Notes: a model not told the origin generated them from the sequence alone. Positions 24,383 through 34,001 are shown, numbered from the stretch's first letter. The stretch is DNA of 64,000 nt from G965230065 sp965230065 (GCA_965230065.1 OZ245942.1:434001-498000), one strand, 5' to 3'. Numbers and translations are program-made.

Positions 24383-24949
24383 TTAATATTCAGTATTGGT
24401 AAGTATTTCTTCAATTTTTTTAACGGCATGGTGGTAGCTGGCTTTCAGGCTACCCACGCTCGTTCCGGTTATTTCTGCGATGGTTTCGTATTTCATATCT
24501 TCATAATATTTCATGTGAAATACAGCCCGCTGCTTATCGGGCAGGGTAAGCACGGCTTTTTGCAACTTCAACTGTATTTCGTCTCCATCAATGTGTGGCG
24601 AATTGTCCAGTTTTTGGACCAACTCACCCGTTACATCGGCAATGGGCAGAAAATACCTTTTTCGCTTTTTGTCCAGAAACCGCAGGCACTCGTTGGTAGC
24701 AATGCGGTAAATCCAGGTGAAAAGCTGCGATTCTCCATGAAATTTATCCAGGTTGTTATATACCTTGATAAATACTTCCTGCATCAGGTCATCGGCATCG
24801 TCATGGTCTATCACCATACGGCGCACGTGCCGGTATACCCGTTGCTGGTATTTTTCTACCAACATGGTGAAAGCGGCATGTCTGCTTTCCTGCTTTCTAA
24901 ACTGCGCTAATATCTGTTGGTCTTCCAATGTTTTTTTTACCAGCCCCAA
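24383..24949 (-). CDS. ECF-type RNA polymerase sigma factor (second copy)
   Basis: This 188-residue sigma-70 family protein has region 2 at about 25-95 (VEKYQQRVYRHVRRMVIDHDDADDLMQEVFIKVYNNLDKF) with ESQLFTWIYRIATNECL as the promoter-melting helix. Region 4 is at about 125-180 (LPDKQRAVFHMKYYEDMKYETIAEITGTSVGSLKASYHHAVKKI). It has a normal ECF length. No ATG is available before the conserved core; TTG at 24949 is the best start because a stop lies just upstream. It heads an operon of sigma, anti-sigma-like and Spy-like genes, parallel to the one at 7-9 kb. Confidence 0.92.
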   Translation of the reverse strand: MGLVKKTLEDQQILAQFRKQESRHAAFTMLVEKYQQRVYRHVRRMVIDHDDADDLMQEVFIKVYNNLDKFHGESQLFTWIYRIATNECLRFLDKKRKRYFLPIADVTGELVQKLDNSPHIDGDEIQLKLQKAVLTLPDKQRAVFHMKYYEDMKYETIAEITGTSVGSLKASYHHAVKKIEEILTNTEY

Positions 24950-25054
24950 ACCCCAAATTTAATATTTCTGAATTATATGGGTTGGATGCAATAAAAGCAG
25001 GAAGGTTTAAAGGAAGAGATAATAAATTTTGATTTAGCTTTCCAAAGAAGAAAG

Positions 25055-25085
25055 AGGAGGTATCCGAAATGGATTCTTCCCTCCT
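25055..25085. other. Two-part stem-loop near sigma factor promoter
   Basis: AGGAGG pairs with CCTCCT, and inside it ATCC pairs with GGAT around a 5-base loop. It could be a terminator for plus-strand readthrough or a 5' UTR structure. No T-tract follows. Confidence 0.45.
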
Positions 25086-25146
25086 GAAATTTATGACTAA
25101 GGCATGAAATTATTTAAAAATCACAATGGTTCGATAGCATCTTTTT

Positions 25147-25218
25147 TTACACAATCGCAAAATAAACAGCCCCGGCACATAACATTGCACCACCAATGAT
25201 GCAGAAAAACACAGACAT
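25147..25218 (-). CDS. Candidate 23-residue membrane peptide
   Basis: An ATG-started frame encodes a single hydrophobic stretch with the core CIIGGAMLCAGAVYFAIV, long enough to span a membrane once. It lies alone in the intergenic region. It could be a small membrane protein or the tail of a lost gene; chance cannot be excluded. Confidence 0.2.
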   Translation of the reverse strand: MSVFFCIIGGAMLCAGAVYFAIV

Positions 25219-25325
25219 CCCTGTCCATTTTGGACAAACCCACGAAATCCTTTACTTTTAGGATATTAGGGATATCTTTATAATTCAATCATTGCACAAT
25301 TTCATAGCATTTACCAAAAAATCCT

Positions 25326-27953
25326 ATGCCTGTATATTTTATCATTTCATTCTTACTGGCCCAGCTTATTTCAGTTACGCTTGTTTGCGGACAAATACCT
25401 TCTCCCGAAAAAGTAATCGGCTTCCAAGTGGGAGCCGATTATAAAATCGCTGATTACACACAAATCACCGATTACCTGAAACTGTTAGACGAAAAAAGTG
25501 AGCGGGTACAAATGCGGCAAATCGGGACTACGGTATTAGGAAAGCCACTTTATTTATTATGTATTTCCAGTGCCGAGAATTTGAAAAACCTGGAAAAATG
25601 GCGCGCCATCAGTGAAAAACTATCCAGGGCACACATCAGCGAAAAAGAGGCACAAAAGCTTTCATTGGAAGGCAAAGCCGTGGTATGGATTGACGGGGGC
25701 ATCCACTCCACCGAAAAAGCAGCCACCCAGTTCCCACCGGAACTGGCTTACATGGTAGCCACCGAAGAAACCCCTGAAATGCGGAAAATCCGTGATAATG
25801 TGATTTTTTTACTCATGCCCAATATCAATCCGGATGGGCTGGACATTGTTGCTGACTGGTACAAAAAATACCTGGGCACACCTTACGAAACCACCAATCC
25901 ACCTGTACTGTACCATTATTATGTGGGGCACGACGACAACCGCGACTGGTTTATGAACACTCAGCCTGAAACAAGAGCAGTGAACCAGGTTTTGTATCAT
26001 GAATGGTACCCACAAATTGTACACAACCAGCACCAGACCTCCCCGGCCTGGGCACGTATTTTCGTACCTCCATTTGACAAACCGGCGAATCCCAACATTC
26101 ATCCCGGCGTAGTGGCAGGGGTGAATATGGTAGGCAATGCCATGACCCAGCGTTTTGCCACGAATAATATGCCCGGTGTTGTTTCGGGCATCCGTTATAC
26201 CATGTGGTGGAACGGAGGACTGCGTACAGCTCCCTACTTTCATAACCAAATAGGCATACTTACCGAAACTGCACACGCCACACCCACACCACGCTATTAC
26301 CCTCCCGATTCTATTCCGAAAAACCTAAGGGGAGGTGTGCCTACCAATGGCACGGCTATTAATTATCCTGATCCCTGGAAAGGAGGCGAATCTCACTTTC
26401 GGGATGCTGTGGAATATATGCTCACGGCGGCCATGGCAACCCTGAGTATCGGTGCCGATATGAAAGAAAAATGGCTCTACAACATTTACGCCATGGGCAG
26501 GGATGCCATTGAAGATGAAAACAGCGCTTTTGCCTACATCATTCCTTCCAGCCAGTGGGATGCCGGGGAAGCCAGCAACCTGGTGAATATTCTTATGCAG
26601 GGCGGCATAGAAGTGCATCAGGCAGATAAAAATTTTGAGGTCAACAATAAAACTTATGAAGCTGGTTCATTTATCATTTATGGCGCACAGGCGTTCCGTC
26701 CTTTTGTGAAAGATTTACTGGAAAAACAGGTGTATCCTGATATACGCACCAGTCCTGATGGCCCGCCTAAAACCCCGTATGACCTGGCCGGGTGGACGCT
26801 TCCCTTACAAATGGGCGTAACCGTTGTACCCATTGAAAATGACTTTAAGGCCAATGCGAAAATATTGACCGAAAAAGTAAACCCCCAACCGGGAAATGTT
26901 TCCGGCAATGCTGATTTTGGTTATGCACTCTCGCCCCGCGAAAATATAAGTACCATTGCAGTTAACCGGCTTTTGAATCAAAATGAACAAGTTTTTTGGG
27001 CAAGTAAAGACTTTAGCGATTTTGAGGAAGGAAGTATTATTGTCAAAAAGAATAGTAATACAGAAAATAACATTCGTTCCCTCGCAAAAGAATTAGGTAT
27101 TGATTTTACAGGCGTTGCTGATACACCTTCTGCCTTATTTTCAATAAAAGAACCCAAAATCGGATTGTACAAATCATGGGCAGCCAATATGGACGAAGGA
27201 TGGACGCGCTGGTTATTGGACCAATATGAATTTGTATACGATACCCTGCACGATGCTGATATCCACAACCGGAAATTATCACAGTACGATGCCATCATTA
27301 TCCCCGACCAGCATCCGCCCCATATATTGCACGGACATGGGCCTAACCGGATGCCGGAGGAATATACCGGGGGAATGGGGCTGGAAGGCACACTTGCCCT
27401 GGAAGAATATGTAAAACAAGGTGGCACCCTCATCACATTTGACGAGGCCAGCGACTTTGCCATAGAGCAATTTGGGCTTCCTGTGAAAAACGTTACCAAA
27501 GGCCTTTCTGCCAAACAGTTCTTTATACCCGGCTCGCTCATCCGCACAAAAGTAAAAAACCAACACCCGCTTGCGTATGGTATGCAAACCGAAGTTGCAG
27601 CTTCTTTTAACCAAAGCCGGGCTTTTGAAGTAGTTGAGCAGGATAGAAAAGGGGAAGGTGGCAATGAAAACATACAACATGGCCCTCAACCTCCGGTAGA
27701 AGTAATTGCCAGCTATGCGAAAGATAACCTCTTAATGAGCGGATGGGCATTAGGCGAGGATAAATACCTTGCCAATAAAGCCGCCATGTTACGAGTTCGT
27801 CATGGTAGTGGTAATGTGATCTTGTTTGGGTTCAGGCCACAGTTCCGTGGACAGCCACGTGGGACCTACAAGCTTATCTTTAATTCGATTTTCAGCGGAA
27901 CGATACAGAATTTTCCGGAGGTAAAGCCTGAAACGGTAATTGGGGAAGAGTAA
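25326..27953 (+). CDS. Secreted zinc carboxypeptidase, M14 family
   Basis: This 875-residue M14 metallopeptidase carries a signal peptide (IISFLLAQLISVTLVCGQIP). The zinc site is readable: His127 and Glu130 in DGGIHSTE, and the third ligand in IVHNQHQTSP at about residues 233-236. The catalytic Glu is in GILTETAHATP. The PNINPDGLDI motif of the family is present. Beyond the catalytic domain (about 40-400) the C-terminal half contains a GATase-like beta/alpha part (YDAIIIPDQ, GGTLITFDEAS). The start ATG precedes the signal sequence. It points toward, and ends 14 bases from, the SusCD operon, so both may serve protein or peptide degradation and uptake. Confidence 0.87.
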   Translation: MPVYFIISFLLAQLISVTLVCGQIPSPEKVIGFQVGADYKIADYTQITDYLKLLDEKSERVQMRQIGTTVLGKPLYLLCISSAENLKNLEKWRAISEKLSRAHISEKEAQKLSLEGKAVVWIDGGIHSTEKAATQFPPELAYMVATEETPEMRKIRDNVIFLLMPNINPDGLDIVADWYKKYLGTPYETTNPPVLYHYYVGHDDNRDWFMNTQPETRAVNQVLYHEWYPQIVHNQHQTSPAWARIFVPPFDKPANPNIHPGVVAGVNMVGNAMTQRFATNNMPGVVSGIRYTMWWNGGLRTAPYFHNQIGILTETAHATPTPRYYPPDSIPKNLRGGVPTNGTAINYPDPWKGGESHFRDAVEYMLTAAMATLSIGADMKEKWLYNIYAMGRDAIEDENSAFAYIIPSSQWDAGEASNLVNILMQGGIEVHQADKNFEVNNKTYEAGSFIIYGAQAFRPFVKDLLEKQVYPDIRTSPDGPPKTPYDLAGWTLPLQMGVTVVPIENDFKANAKILTEKVNPQPGNVSGNADFGYALSPRENISTIAVNRLLNQNEQVFWASKDFSDFEEGSIIVKKNSNTENNIRSLAKELGIDFTGVADTPSALFSIKEPKIGLYKSWAANMDEGWTRWLLDQYEFVYDTLHDADIHNRKLSQYDAIIIPDQHPPHILHGHGPNRMPEEYTGGMGLEGTLALEEYVKQGGTLITFDEASDFAIEQFGLPVKNVTKGLSAKQFFIPGSLIRTKVKNQHPLAYGMQTEVAASFNQSRAFEVVEQDRKGEGGNENIQHGPQPPVEVIASYAKDNLLMSGWALGEDKYLANKAAMLRVRHGSGNVILFGFRPQFRGQPRGTYKLIFNSIFSGTIQNFPEVKPETVIGEE

Positions 27954-27966
27954 GAAACATATTCAA

Positions 27967-28926
27967 TTAATTGGTTAAATCCAACGGCCATGTTTTATCA
28001 TCGGTTCTTGTCAAAACGGTGGTTCCGGCATCCCCATAACTATTGGACCAATTAATCGTCAGGTGGGTGCCATCATTGCTGATAATCTCAAAATCGTACA
28101 GAAGGTCATATTGGTCAGCTCCGCCGGTGGATATTGTATTGCAAACATCGATCAGGGTAAGGCCCACGGCCGGTGAATCGCCCCAGGCACAGCCATACTC
28201 CCCAAAGCTTGCATCAGAAACTTTGTAAAAGCCTCCTCCCATATCTTCCAAAGTACCAGACCCGGTAACAGGGTTGGCACAAGCACTGAGGTTTCCCCCT
28301 GCTCCCACGGCCGTAACTTCTGTAGAATAATCGTAAGTCCCACCCAGGTCGGAAGGGCATGCCACCGTCCAGGCCACATTGCACCCCCCGAAAGAGGGCT
28401 GTACAGGCTCATTACATAAATCAGAATTTACAGCCATCGTCAATCTTCTCCCATCGGCTGTATTGATAGGAAACATCAAATTAAACCCATCCCCTACTTC
28501 CAGTGAATCTATGGTGAAACCGGGTTTGAATGTGCTGATGGCCTCCACGGCTTCGGCGGCAGTAAAGGTTATGGTAGAAGGAAATGTATTGATGGTTTGC
28601 ACCACCACAGGAGTGTACGTAGAATCAGCTGGGTTTCCTTCAGCATCTACCGTAGCACCCTTTTCCGTAAAAATCATTTCCACTTCCACTGAATTCACCT
28701 CAGTTATGTCAAAGCCATCTACATCGAGTTCAAATTCTACTTCTTCACCACTCAAATCATTAAGGGCATTGAAGAAGTTTTTCTCCGGGTTCACCTGAAT
28801 GCGAGTGATGGCACCTACATGTTCGTTGAGGTCAGGAATGTTGCCCCATCTTTCTTCACAACCCTGCAAAGCCATTATCCCCGCGGCGCTCATCATCAAC
28901 ACAGTATATTTTAATGTCTTTTTCAT
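27967..28926 (-). CDS. SusE-like surface lipoprotein of unknown fold
   Basis: The protein (319 aa) has a lipoprotein signal (LMMSAAGIMALQGC, lipobox LQGC). The mature part begins EERWGNIPDLNEHVGAITRI and contains Ig-like or beta-sandwich stretches (VNSVEVEMIF, STITFTAAEAVEAI). The C-terminal domain has several Cys (about 180-270) that could form disulfides on the cell surface. It follows SusD by 23 bases, where Bacteroidota place SusE/SusF-type accessory binding proteins. I do not recognise a specific Pfam family. It is likely to bind the imported substrate. Confidence 0.72.
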   Translation of the reverse strand: MKKTLKYTVLMMSAAGIMALQGCEERWGNIPDLNEHVGAITRIQVNPEKNFFNALNDLSGEEVEFELDVDGFDITEVNSVEVEMIFTEKGATVDAEGNPADSTYTPVVVQTINTFPSTITFTAAEAVEAISTFKPGFTIDSLEVGDGFNLMFPINTADGRRLTMAVNSDLCNEPVQPSFGGCNVAWTVACPSDLGGTYDYSTEVTAVGAGGNLSACANPVTGSGTLEDMGGGFYKVSDASFGEYGCAWGDSPAVGLTLIDVCNTISTGGADQYDLLYDFEIISNDGTHLTINWSNSYGDAGTTVLTRTDDKTWPLDLTN

Positions 28927-28949
28927 GTCTTTTTCTTTGACTGCTTCAC

Positions 28950-30587
28950 TTAATCCACATCCCAGAAAACCCGGTCAGTTTGGGTGACTTTTGGGGTATT
29001 GGGATTGCTGCCAACCTCGGTGCTGGAGTAAGGCAACCTGTTTGGAAAAGGGGCCAGGGGCGCCAGGCTTTCAGGCAACCCTGCAGGGAAGCCCGTCCTT
29101 CTCACATCCGTATAGGTTTCCATCCCATTGCCAAACTGGGCATAGAATTTCTCTTTGATGACTACATCTAGTTTCAAGCTATTGTTTTCAGCTGCATTAA
29201 ATTCATCAATACGTTCCTGTACATACCGGGCTACCAGGGAGTCTGTCATTTCCACAGCTCCGGCCCCGGGCAATTCCATGCTAAACGTTTCCACTGCATC
29301 CATAGAAGCCCTTATGCCTTCTTCCAGATAAGCTACCGCAGAATTCCCTCCTACTATTCCGGACAGGGTGAGTTTGGCCTCTGCCAGCATGAACGCCCGC
29401 ATGGCACTCGTAAGGTAAGGAAGGATACCTGCTCCCCGGCCACCATCCCCAACCGTTCTTTCTGAAAAACCACCGTCATCATAACTGCCCCCAACGGGAT
29501 ACACACCGAAAGTAGCTCTGATTGCACCATCTCCCGGAAAACCGGAAGGATCTCCGTGGTCACGGCCAATGTAGCCATCCGCTGCCCCTCCCAGGTTTTG
29601 TAATTTCTGCCAATATTCGCAATCTTCCCGGCTATTGCAGGGGGTTGTCTCAAAAGTGAGTGCATCGTTACTTGCCTGCCGGTAGATATAATAAGGCAGG
29701 CGGGGGTCGTTTTTATCAATCATATTGTACATGAAATAATTGCTCATGTAGTACTCCTTGTTCCCGGAACCTGCATATTCTATCTGGTACAAAGGATGGC
29801 GGTTCAGGGGTGCATCCCCGGCCCCAAACCGGAAAGTATAATTTTCATCATTAAAAGTTATAAAGTCCCCATCGGCTACCAAAGCATTGATCCCGGCTGT
29901 AGCTTTGGCTGCATCTACTTTACGCAGGTTCAGATACAACCTCAGTTTAATGGTTTTGGCGGCAGTCACCCATTTCTCGAGGTCATTGCCATAAATAAGG
30001 TCATTTTCCAGAGCCACGGCAGAGGTTTTACCCAAATCGGCAATACCTTCGTCCAAAAGGGTGATCAGCTTATCATAAATGGCAGCACCATCATCAAAAG
30101 CCGGGGTGGGAAAGGTATTTCCCTGCAAAGCTTCCGTGTAGGGCAGGTCGCCCCACAAATCTACCATAACTCCATACGTATGTGCCTTCATGACTTTGGC
30201 CACACCTACATAATGCCAGGAGGCGTTGGCCGTGCCCAAATCAATAATTTCCTGCGTTTCTTTCAGGGAATTGTAAAACAACCCGTCATAGCCATTTGTA
30301 TATACAGAAGGGTCTTGCTGGTACCGGCTTGCTGAAAAATCGTACATCATGCGGGAAAAAACCATCGTATTCTTGTTCATTTCCTGGGTCATGCTGAAGG
30401 CTTTGGCGGCTTGTGCCCCGGGCAATAACAAACTTAAAGTTGCTTCAGCAGGGTTGTTCGGGTCTGTGTTTACATCCATCCATGCTTCCGAGCAACTGCC
30501 CAGTAAAAAAACATATGGCACAAACAGAAGTAGTTGATGTATTTTTTTCCTTACCATTGTTTGCAATATTTTATCAATATTCAACAT
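28950..30587 (-). CDS. SusD/RagB-family nutrient-binding lipoprotein 1
   Basis: SusD forms the lid on its SusC barrel and binds the substrate at the cell surface. The protein (545 aa from the first ATG) has a lipoprotein signal with LLGSC. The TPR-rich body includes the SusD-like pattern SEAWMDVNTDPNNPAEATLSLLLPGAQ and YVGVAKVMKAHTYGVMVDLWGDLPYTEAL. The C-terminus has TYTDVRRTGFPAGLPESLAPLAPFPNRLPYSSTEV. It fits the SusD-like 2 / SusD_RagB group. Translation may begin at 30587, one base after the SusC stop, or at 30557, where MVRKKIHQ gives a more normal signal peptide. It forms an operon with SusC 1 and the SusE-like gene. Confidence 0.9.
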   Translation of the reverse strand: MLNIDKILQTMVRKKIHQLLLFVPYVFLLGSCSEAWMDVNTDPNNPAEATLSLLLPGAQAAKAFSMTQEMNKNTMVFSRMMYDFSASRYQQDPSVYTNGYDGLFYNSLKETQEIIDLGTANASWHYVGVAKVMKAHTYGVMVDLWGDLPYTEALQGNTFPTPAFDDGAAIYDKLITLLDEGIADLGKTSAVALENDLIYGNDLEKWVTAAKTIKLRLYLNLRKVDAAKATAGINALVADGDFITFNDENYTFRFGAGDAPLNRHPLYQIEYAGSGNKEYYMSNYFMYNMIDKNDPRLPYYIYRQASNDALTFETTPCNSREDCEYWQKLQNLGGAADGYIGRDHGDPSGFPGDGAIRATFGVYPVGGSYDDGGFSERTVGDGGRGAGILPYLTSAMRAFMLAEAKLTLSGIVGGNSAVAYLEEGIRASMDAVETFSMELPGAGAVEMTDSLVARYVQERIDEFNAAENNSLKLDVVIKEKFYAQFGNGMETYTDVRRTGFPAGLPESLAPLAPFPNRLPYSSTEVGSNPNTPKVTQTDRVFWDVD

Positions 30588-30588
30588 T

Positions 30589-33500
30589 TCAGAAAGTAAG
30601 CCTCAGGTTGACTCCGTAGCGTTTGGTGGTGGGCACAATGCCAAAATCAATCCCCTGGGCATTGCCTGACCCGTCGGATGCAGCCCCCAAGTTTCTCATA
30701 TTTCCTGATCCTATTGAGTTGGTTTCAGGATCAAAATTCAGGCCCTTGGGAAATTTGTAAGCCTCATACCAAAGGTTACGCCCGGTGAGTGAAATACTGG
30801 CTGAGCCAAAAGGCGAATTTTCAAGCCAGATAGCGGGTAGTTCGTAAGAAATTGATAACTCCCGCAGGCGTACCGTAGAGGCATCAAATACCGAAAACTC
30901 GTCAGGGCCCGCGGAAGCAAACGTATTGAGATAAAACCAATCATTTACGGTAATCTGCGTACTATTAGGGATGGTATTACCATTGTCATTCAGAATAGGT
31001 TGCTGGGTAGCCGGGTCTCCCTGCACCCCGGGGATTACCAGGGCTATTTCCCTGCCACTGGGGCCGTCCGGGATGGTTTCGGTGGTATGCCCGCGGCCAA
31101 TTACCTGATCATAAGTATCGGAATACATATCCCCTCCTTTCCGCCAATCCAGCAGCGCACTCAGCGTAAAACCTTTCCAGCTAAAGCTATTGGTGACCCC
31201 TAAAATAAAGTCAGGATTGGGATCGCCAATTACTTCAGATGTTGTTTTCTCAAAAAGCTTTCCGGTAGCAGGGTCAACCAGCAGTTGCCCGTCGGGGGCT
31301 TTCGCGGCTACTGAGCCAAAAATTTGCCCGTAAGGCTTTCCTTCTATATGGGTTATTCTTGTATCGCCGGGATACCCGCCTACAAAAACTTGTTCCAACC
31401 CACTGCCAATTTCTTCTACTGTGTTTCTGTTCCGGGTAAAAGCAGAGTAAATATTCCAGCGGAAATCGCCCCTTTGCACCGGAACCAGGTTTAGGCCCAA
31501 CTCAAAACCTTCATTGTTCACTTTTCCAATATTGGCTACGGTAAACTGATAGCCTGTGGAGGGGGAGGCTGCAATGGGCACAATCTGGTCGGTGGAGTTG
31601 CGGTTATAGTAGGTAAAATCTATTCCAACCCTGTTATTGAAAAACTGTAACAGCAACCCCGTTTCAAACTCTTTTGTTTGCTCGGGCTTCAAATTATTAT
31701 TCCCAAGTGTATTGCTCAAGAACTGTGTATTTACCAGGCTGTTTAGTGCAGGATTTGTAAAAGGAAAATCAAACGCAGCTACCACGCTACGCAACCCCGC
31801 GTTCGTCTCAAATGCCGTCTGTGTCAAATAAGCCTCTGTATCATTGCCAGAGGATGCCCAGCCTGCCCGGATTTTACCCAAAGACAAAAAATCAGAAGAA
31901 ATATTGAAGGCATCCGTAAAAATCAAAGCCCCGCTCACAGCCGGGTAAAAGAAACTACGCCTGCCTTTCGGTAACCCTGAGTGCCAATCGTTGCGGCCCG
32001 ACACATTCAGGAACGCATAATTCCTGAACGAAAACCCTGCATCTGCATACACGCCCTGGTAACGTACCTGTTCATAACCGCCTCCATTTGGGATTACGCT
32101 TTGGGTATTGTCCAGGTCGTGAATACCCCGCACAATAATACCTGTCCCCTGGTACGACTGCCGATCCCAGGTGCGGGCGTTGGCATTGTGCCCGGCAATT
32201 ACTTTTAGTGCAAAACTTTCATTCAGATCCTTCCGGGCTGTAAGTATCAGGTTCCCATCTATTTCCTGGTAAGCAATATCATCTTGCACAATGCGGCCGG
32301 TAGGAAAAGCATTGGTGCTTATCGGCATCACATTGATGCGATGGTCGGTGTATGCATTAAAACCAGCCTGATAGGTTACATTCAGCCAGTCAAATACATC
32401 ATACCCAACCGAAACTTTTCCGAAATAACGGTTCACTTCACTTGTATGGGGGGCTTTTTGGGCCAGCCAGTACGGGTTATCGTCATCCGGGCGATAAAAA
32501 GCAGAATTACCTTCCGCGTCTTCTATGGGATATCCGGCTACGTTTATATTCGGAGGTGTGTACAACAGGCGTTCGGTAACACTGGTTGCGCCGGTACCCA
32601 ACCCTGCCATGGGCGGTGAAACCATATCGTTTCGCACATAATGCATACTTCCATGAATGAAAAGCCCATTATTTAATTGTGCATTCCCCCCGGCATTTAC
32701 ACTGGTGCGGGTAACTTCATTTTCAGGCACAATGCCCTCATTGCCCATATGAGAAAACCCTGCCGTAAAGTTGGCCTTTTCTCCCCCCGCCGACACAGAA
32801 ATAGCATTCTCAAGCACATGCCCTGTTCGAAAAAAATCTTTGGGGGTATTGTACGCCCGCAAAGGCACGGTGGAACCTACCAGCTCGGGGAACCGTTCCG
32901 GATACCGGTCATAAGGATGGGCTACCAGAGGAAACCAATTTTCATCAGTTCCCAGGATTAAATTGGCATTTAGGGGATTCTGCCAGGGTCTTGTGGTAAT
33001 ATCAAAAGGAGGTCCCCAGGTAGCTACATTATCGTCCACATATTTAAAATTATTGCCCTGGGTATAACGGGTTTGGTAGTTGGGCAGGTTGGCCACTTCT
33101 TCCATACTGTAAGCTCCATTATAGGTAACTTCCATTCCTTTTTGACGGCCTCCTACCCTGCCTGATTTGGTAGTGATCACGATTACGCCATTAGCAGCCC
33201 TCGAACCATATAAAGCTGAAGCTGCCGCCCCTTTGAGTACAGTTACAGATGCTATATTGTTAGGGTCTATATCATAAGAACGGCTTGCAGAAGTAGTAGC
33301 CCCGTTGGCAAAGCCTCCTGTTTGATAAGCCGTATTATCAAAAGGAATTCCATCCACTACGAATAAAGGCTGGTTATTACCCAAAAGGGAAGAATTGCCC
33401 CGTATGGTGATGTTGGTACCGGAACCCACGGCGCCCCCTCCCCCAATGATATTTATTCCGGGCACTTTTCCTTGCAGGGCCCGCACCGGATCAGGTTCTG

Positions 33501-33951
33501 ATTTTTGGGCTACCTCTTCACCTTCAAGACTGGAAATGGCATACCCAAGAGCACGTTTTTCCCGCTCAATCCCTATCGCAGTTACAACTACTTCGGTAAG
33601 TTGCCGCACTTCAGAAAGCATTTGGACATCAATGACAGAACGCCCTTCTATGGAAACTTCAACCTCTGTAAAGCTGATATAGGAAAAGATCAAGGTTTCT
33701 GCATTTTGTGGTAAACTCAGTTGGTAGTTGCCGCTGGCATCCGTTACCGTACCAATGGGCGTCTCCTTAACCATCACGTTCACCCCGGGCAGGGAGCTGC
33801 CATCTTCAGCAGAGGTTACATGCCCGGAAATAGTATTTGTTTGCGCTATCAAAGCAGGTGTATGGAAGAAGAAAAGCATCAGGCAAGCAAACTGTACCTT
33901 CACCTGTTTTTGATAAGACTGGAAGAGGTAAGCGGTAAAAATGACGCGCAT
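30589..33951 (-). CDS. SusC/RagA-family TonB-linked outer-membrane protein 1
   Basis: This 1120-residue TonB-dependent transporter has a signal peptide, then a CarboxypepD_reg-like domain (about 38-115: ISGHVTSAEDGSSLPGVNVMVKETPIGTVTDASGNYQL). A TonB-box-like stretch (LTEVVVTAIGIEREKRALGYA) and a plug domain (about 140-260: VRALQGKVPGINIIGGGG and VLKGAAASALYGSRAANGVIVITTK) follow. The barrel fills the rest and ends YGVNLRLTF with a terminal Phe. All SusC hallmarks are intact. It heads the operon with SusD and a SusE-like lipoprotein. The substrate is unknown; the neighbouring M14 peptidase and absence of glycosidases favour peptides. Confidence 0.96.
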   Translation of the reverse strand: MRVIFTAYLFQSYQKQVKVQFACLMLFFFHTPALIAQTNTISGHVTSAEDGSSLPGVNVMVKETPIGTVTDASGNYQLSLPQNAETLIFSYISFTEVEVSIEGRSVIDVQMLSEVRQLTEVVVTAIGIEREKRALGYAISSLEGEEVAQKSEPDPVRALQGKVPGINIIGGGGAVGSGTNITIRGNSSLLGNNQPLFVVDGIPFDNTAYQTGGFANGATTSASRSYDIDPNNIASVTVLKGAAASALYGSRAANGVIVITTKSGRVGGRQKGMEVTYNGAYSMEEVANLPNYQTRYTQGNNFKYVDDNVATWGPPFDITTRPWQNPLNANLILGTDENWFPLVAHPYDRYPERFPELVGSTVPLRAYNTPKDFFRTGHVLENAISVSAGGEKANFTAGFSHMGNEGIVPENEVTRTSVNAGGNAQLNNGLFIHGSMHYVRNDMVSPPMAGLGTGATSVTERLLYTPPNINVAGYPIEDAEGNSAFYRPDDDNPYWLAQKAPHTSEVNRYFGKVSVGYDVFDWLNVTYQAGFNAYTDHRINVMPISTNAFPTGRIVQDDIAYQEIDGNLILTARKDLNESFALKVIAGHNANARTWDRQSYQGTGIIVRGIHDLDNTQSVIPNGGGYEQVRYQGVYADAGFSFRNYAFLNVSGRNDWHSGLPKGRRSFFYPAVSGALIFTDAFNISSDFLSLGKIRAGWASSGNDTEAYLTQTAFETNAGLRSVVAAFDFPFTNPALNSLVNTQFLSNTLGNNNLKPEQTKEFETGLLLQFFNNRVGIDFTYYNRNSTDQIVPIAASPSTGYQFTVANIGKVNNEGFELGLNLVPVQRGDFRWNIYSAFTRNRNTVEEIGSGLEQVFVGGYPGDTRITHIEGKPYGQIFGSVAAKAPDGQLLVDPATGKLFEKTTSEVIGDPNPDFILGVTNSFSWKGFTLSALLDWRKGGDMYSDTYDQVIGRGHTTETIPDGPSGREIALVIPGVQGDPATQQPILNDNGNTIPNSTQITVNDWFYLNTFASAGPDEFSVFDASTVRLRELSISYELPAIWLENSPFGSASISLTGRNLWYEAYKFPKGLNFDPETNSIGSGNMRNLGAASDGSGNAQGIDFGIVPTTKRYGVNLRLTF

Positions 33952-33993
33952 AACGTAACATTATGGTGATAGCCCAAATGGGTTAACCTATCA

Positions 33994-34001
33994 CAAAAAT
34001 A
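33994..34001 (-). promoter_or_regulatory. Candidate -7 element for SusC operon 1
   Basis: On the minus strand this reads TATTTTTG, an exact match to TAnnTTTG, 43 bases before the SusC ATG. A clear TTG at the right distance upstream is missing, so the assignment is weak. Confidence 0.25.

Larger units (their letters stand above)
24950..25325. other. Intergenic region with stem-loops before M14 peptidase
   Basis: This stretch of 376 bases separates the divergent sigma factor and peptidase. It contains a strong stem-loop at 25055-25085, a candidate 23-codon hydrophobic reading frame on the minus strand (25147-25218), and a perfect TGTCC/GGACA palindrome at 25222-25236. Another small ATCC/GGAT stem lies near 25247-25264. 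No complete conventional gene is present. Confidence 0.5.
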
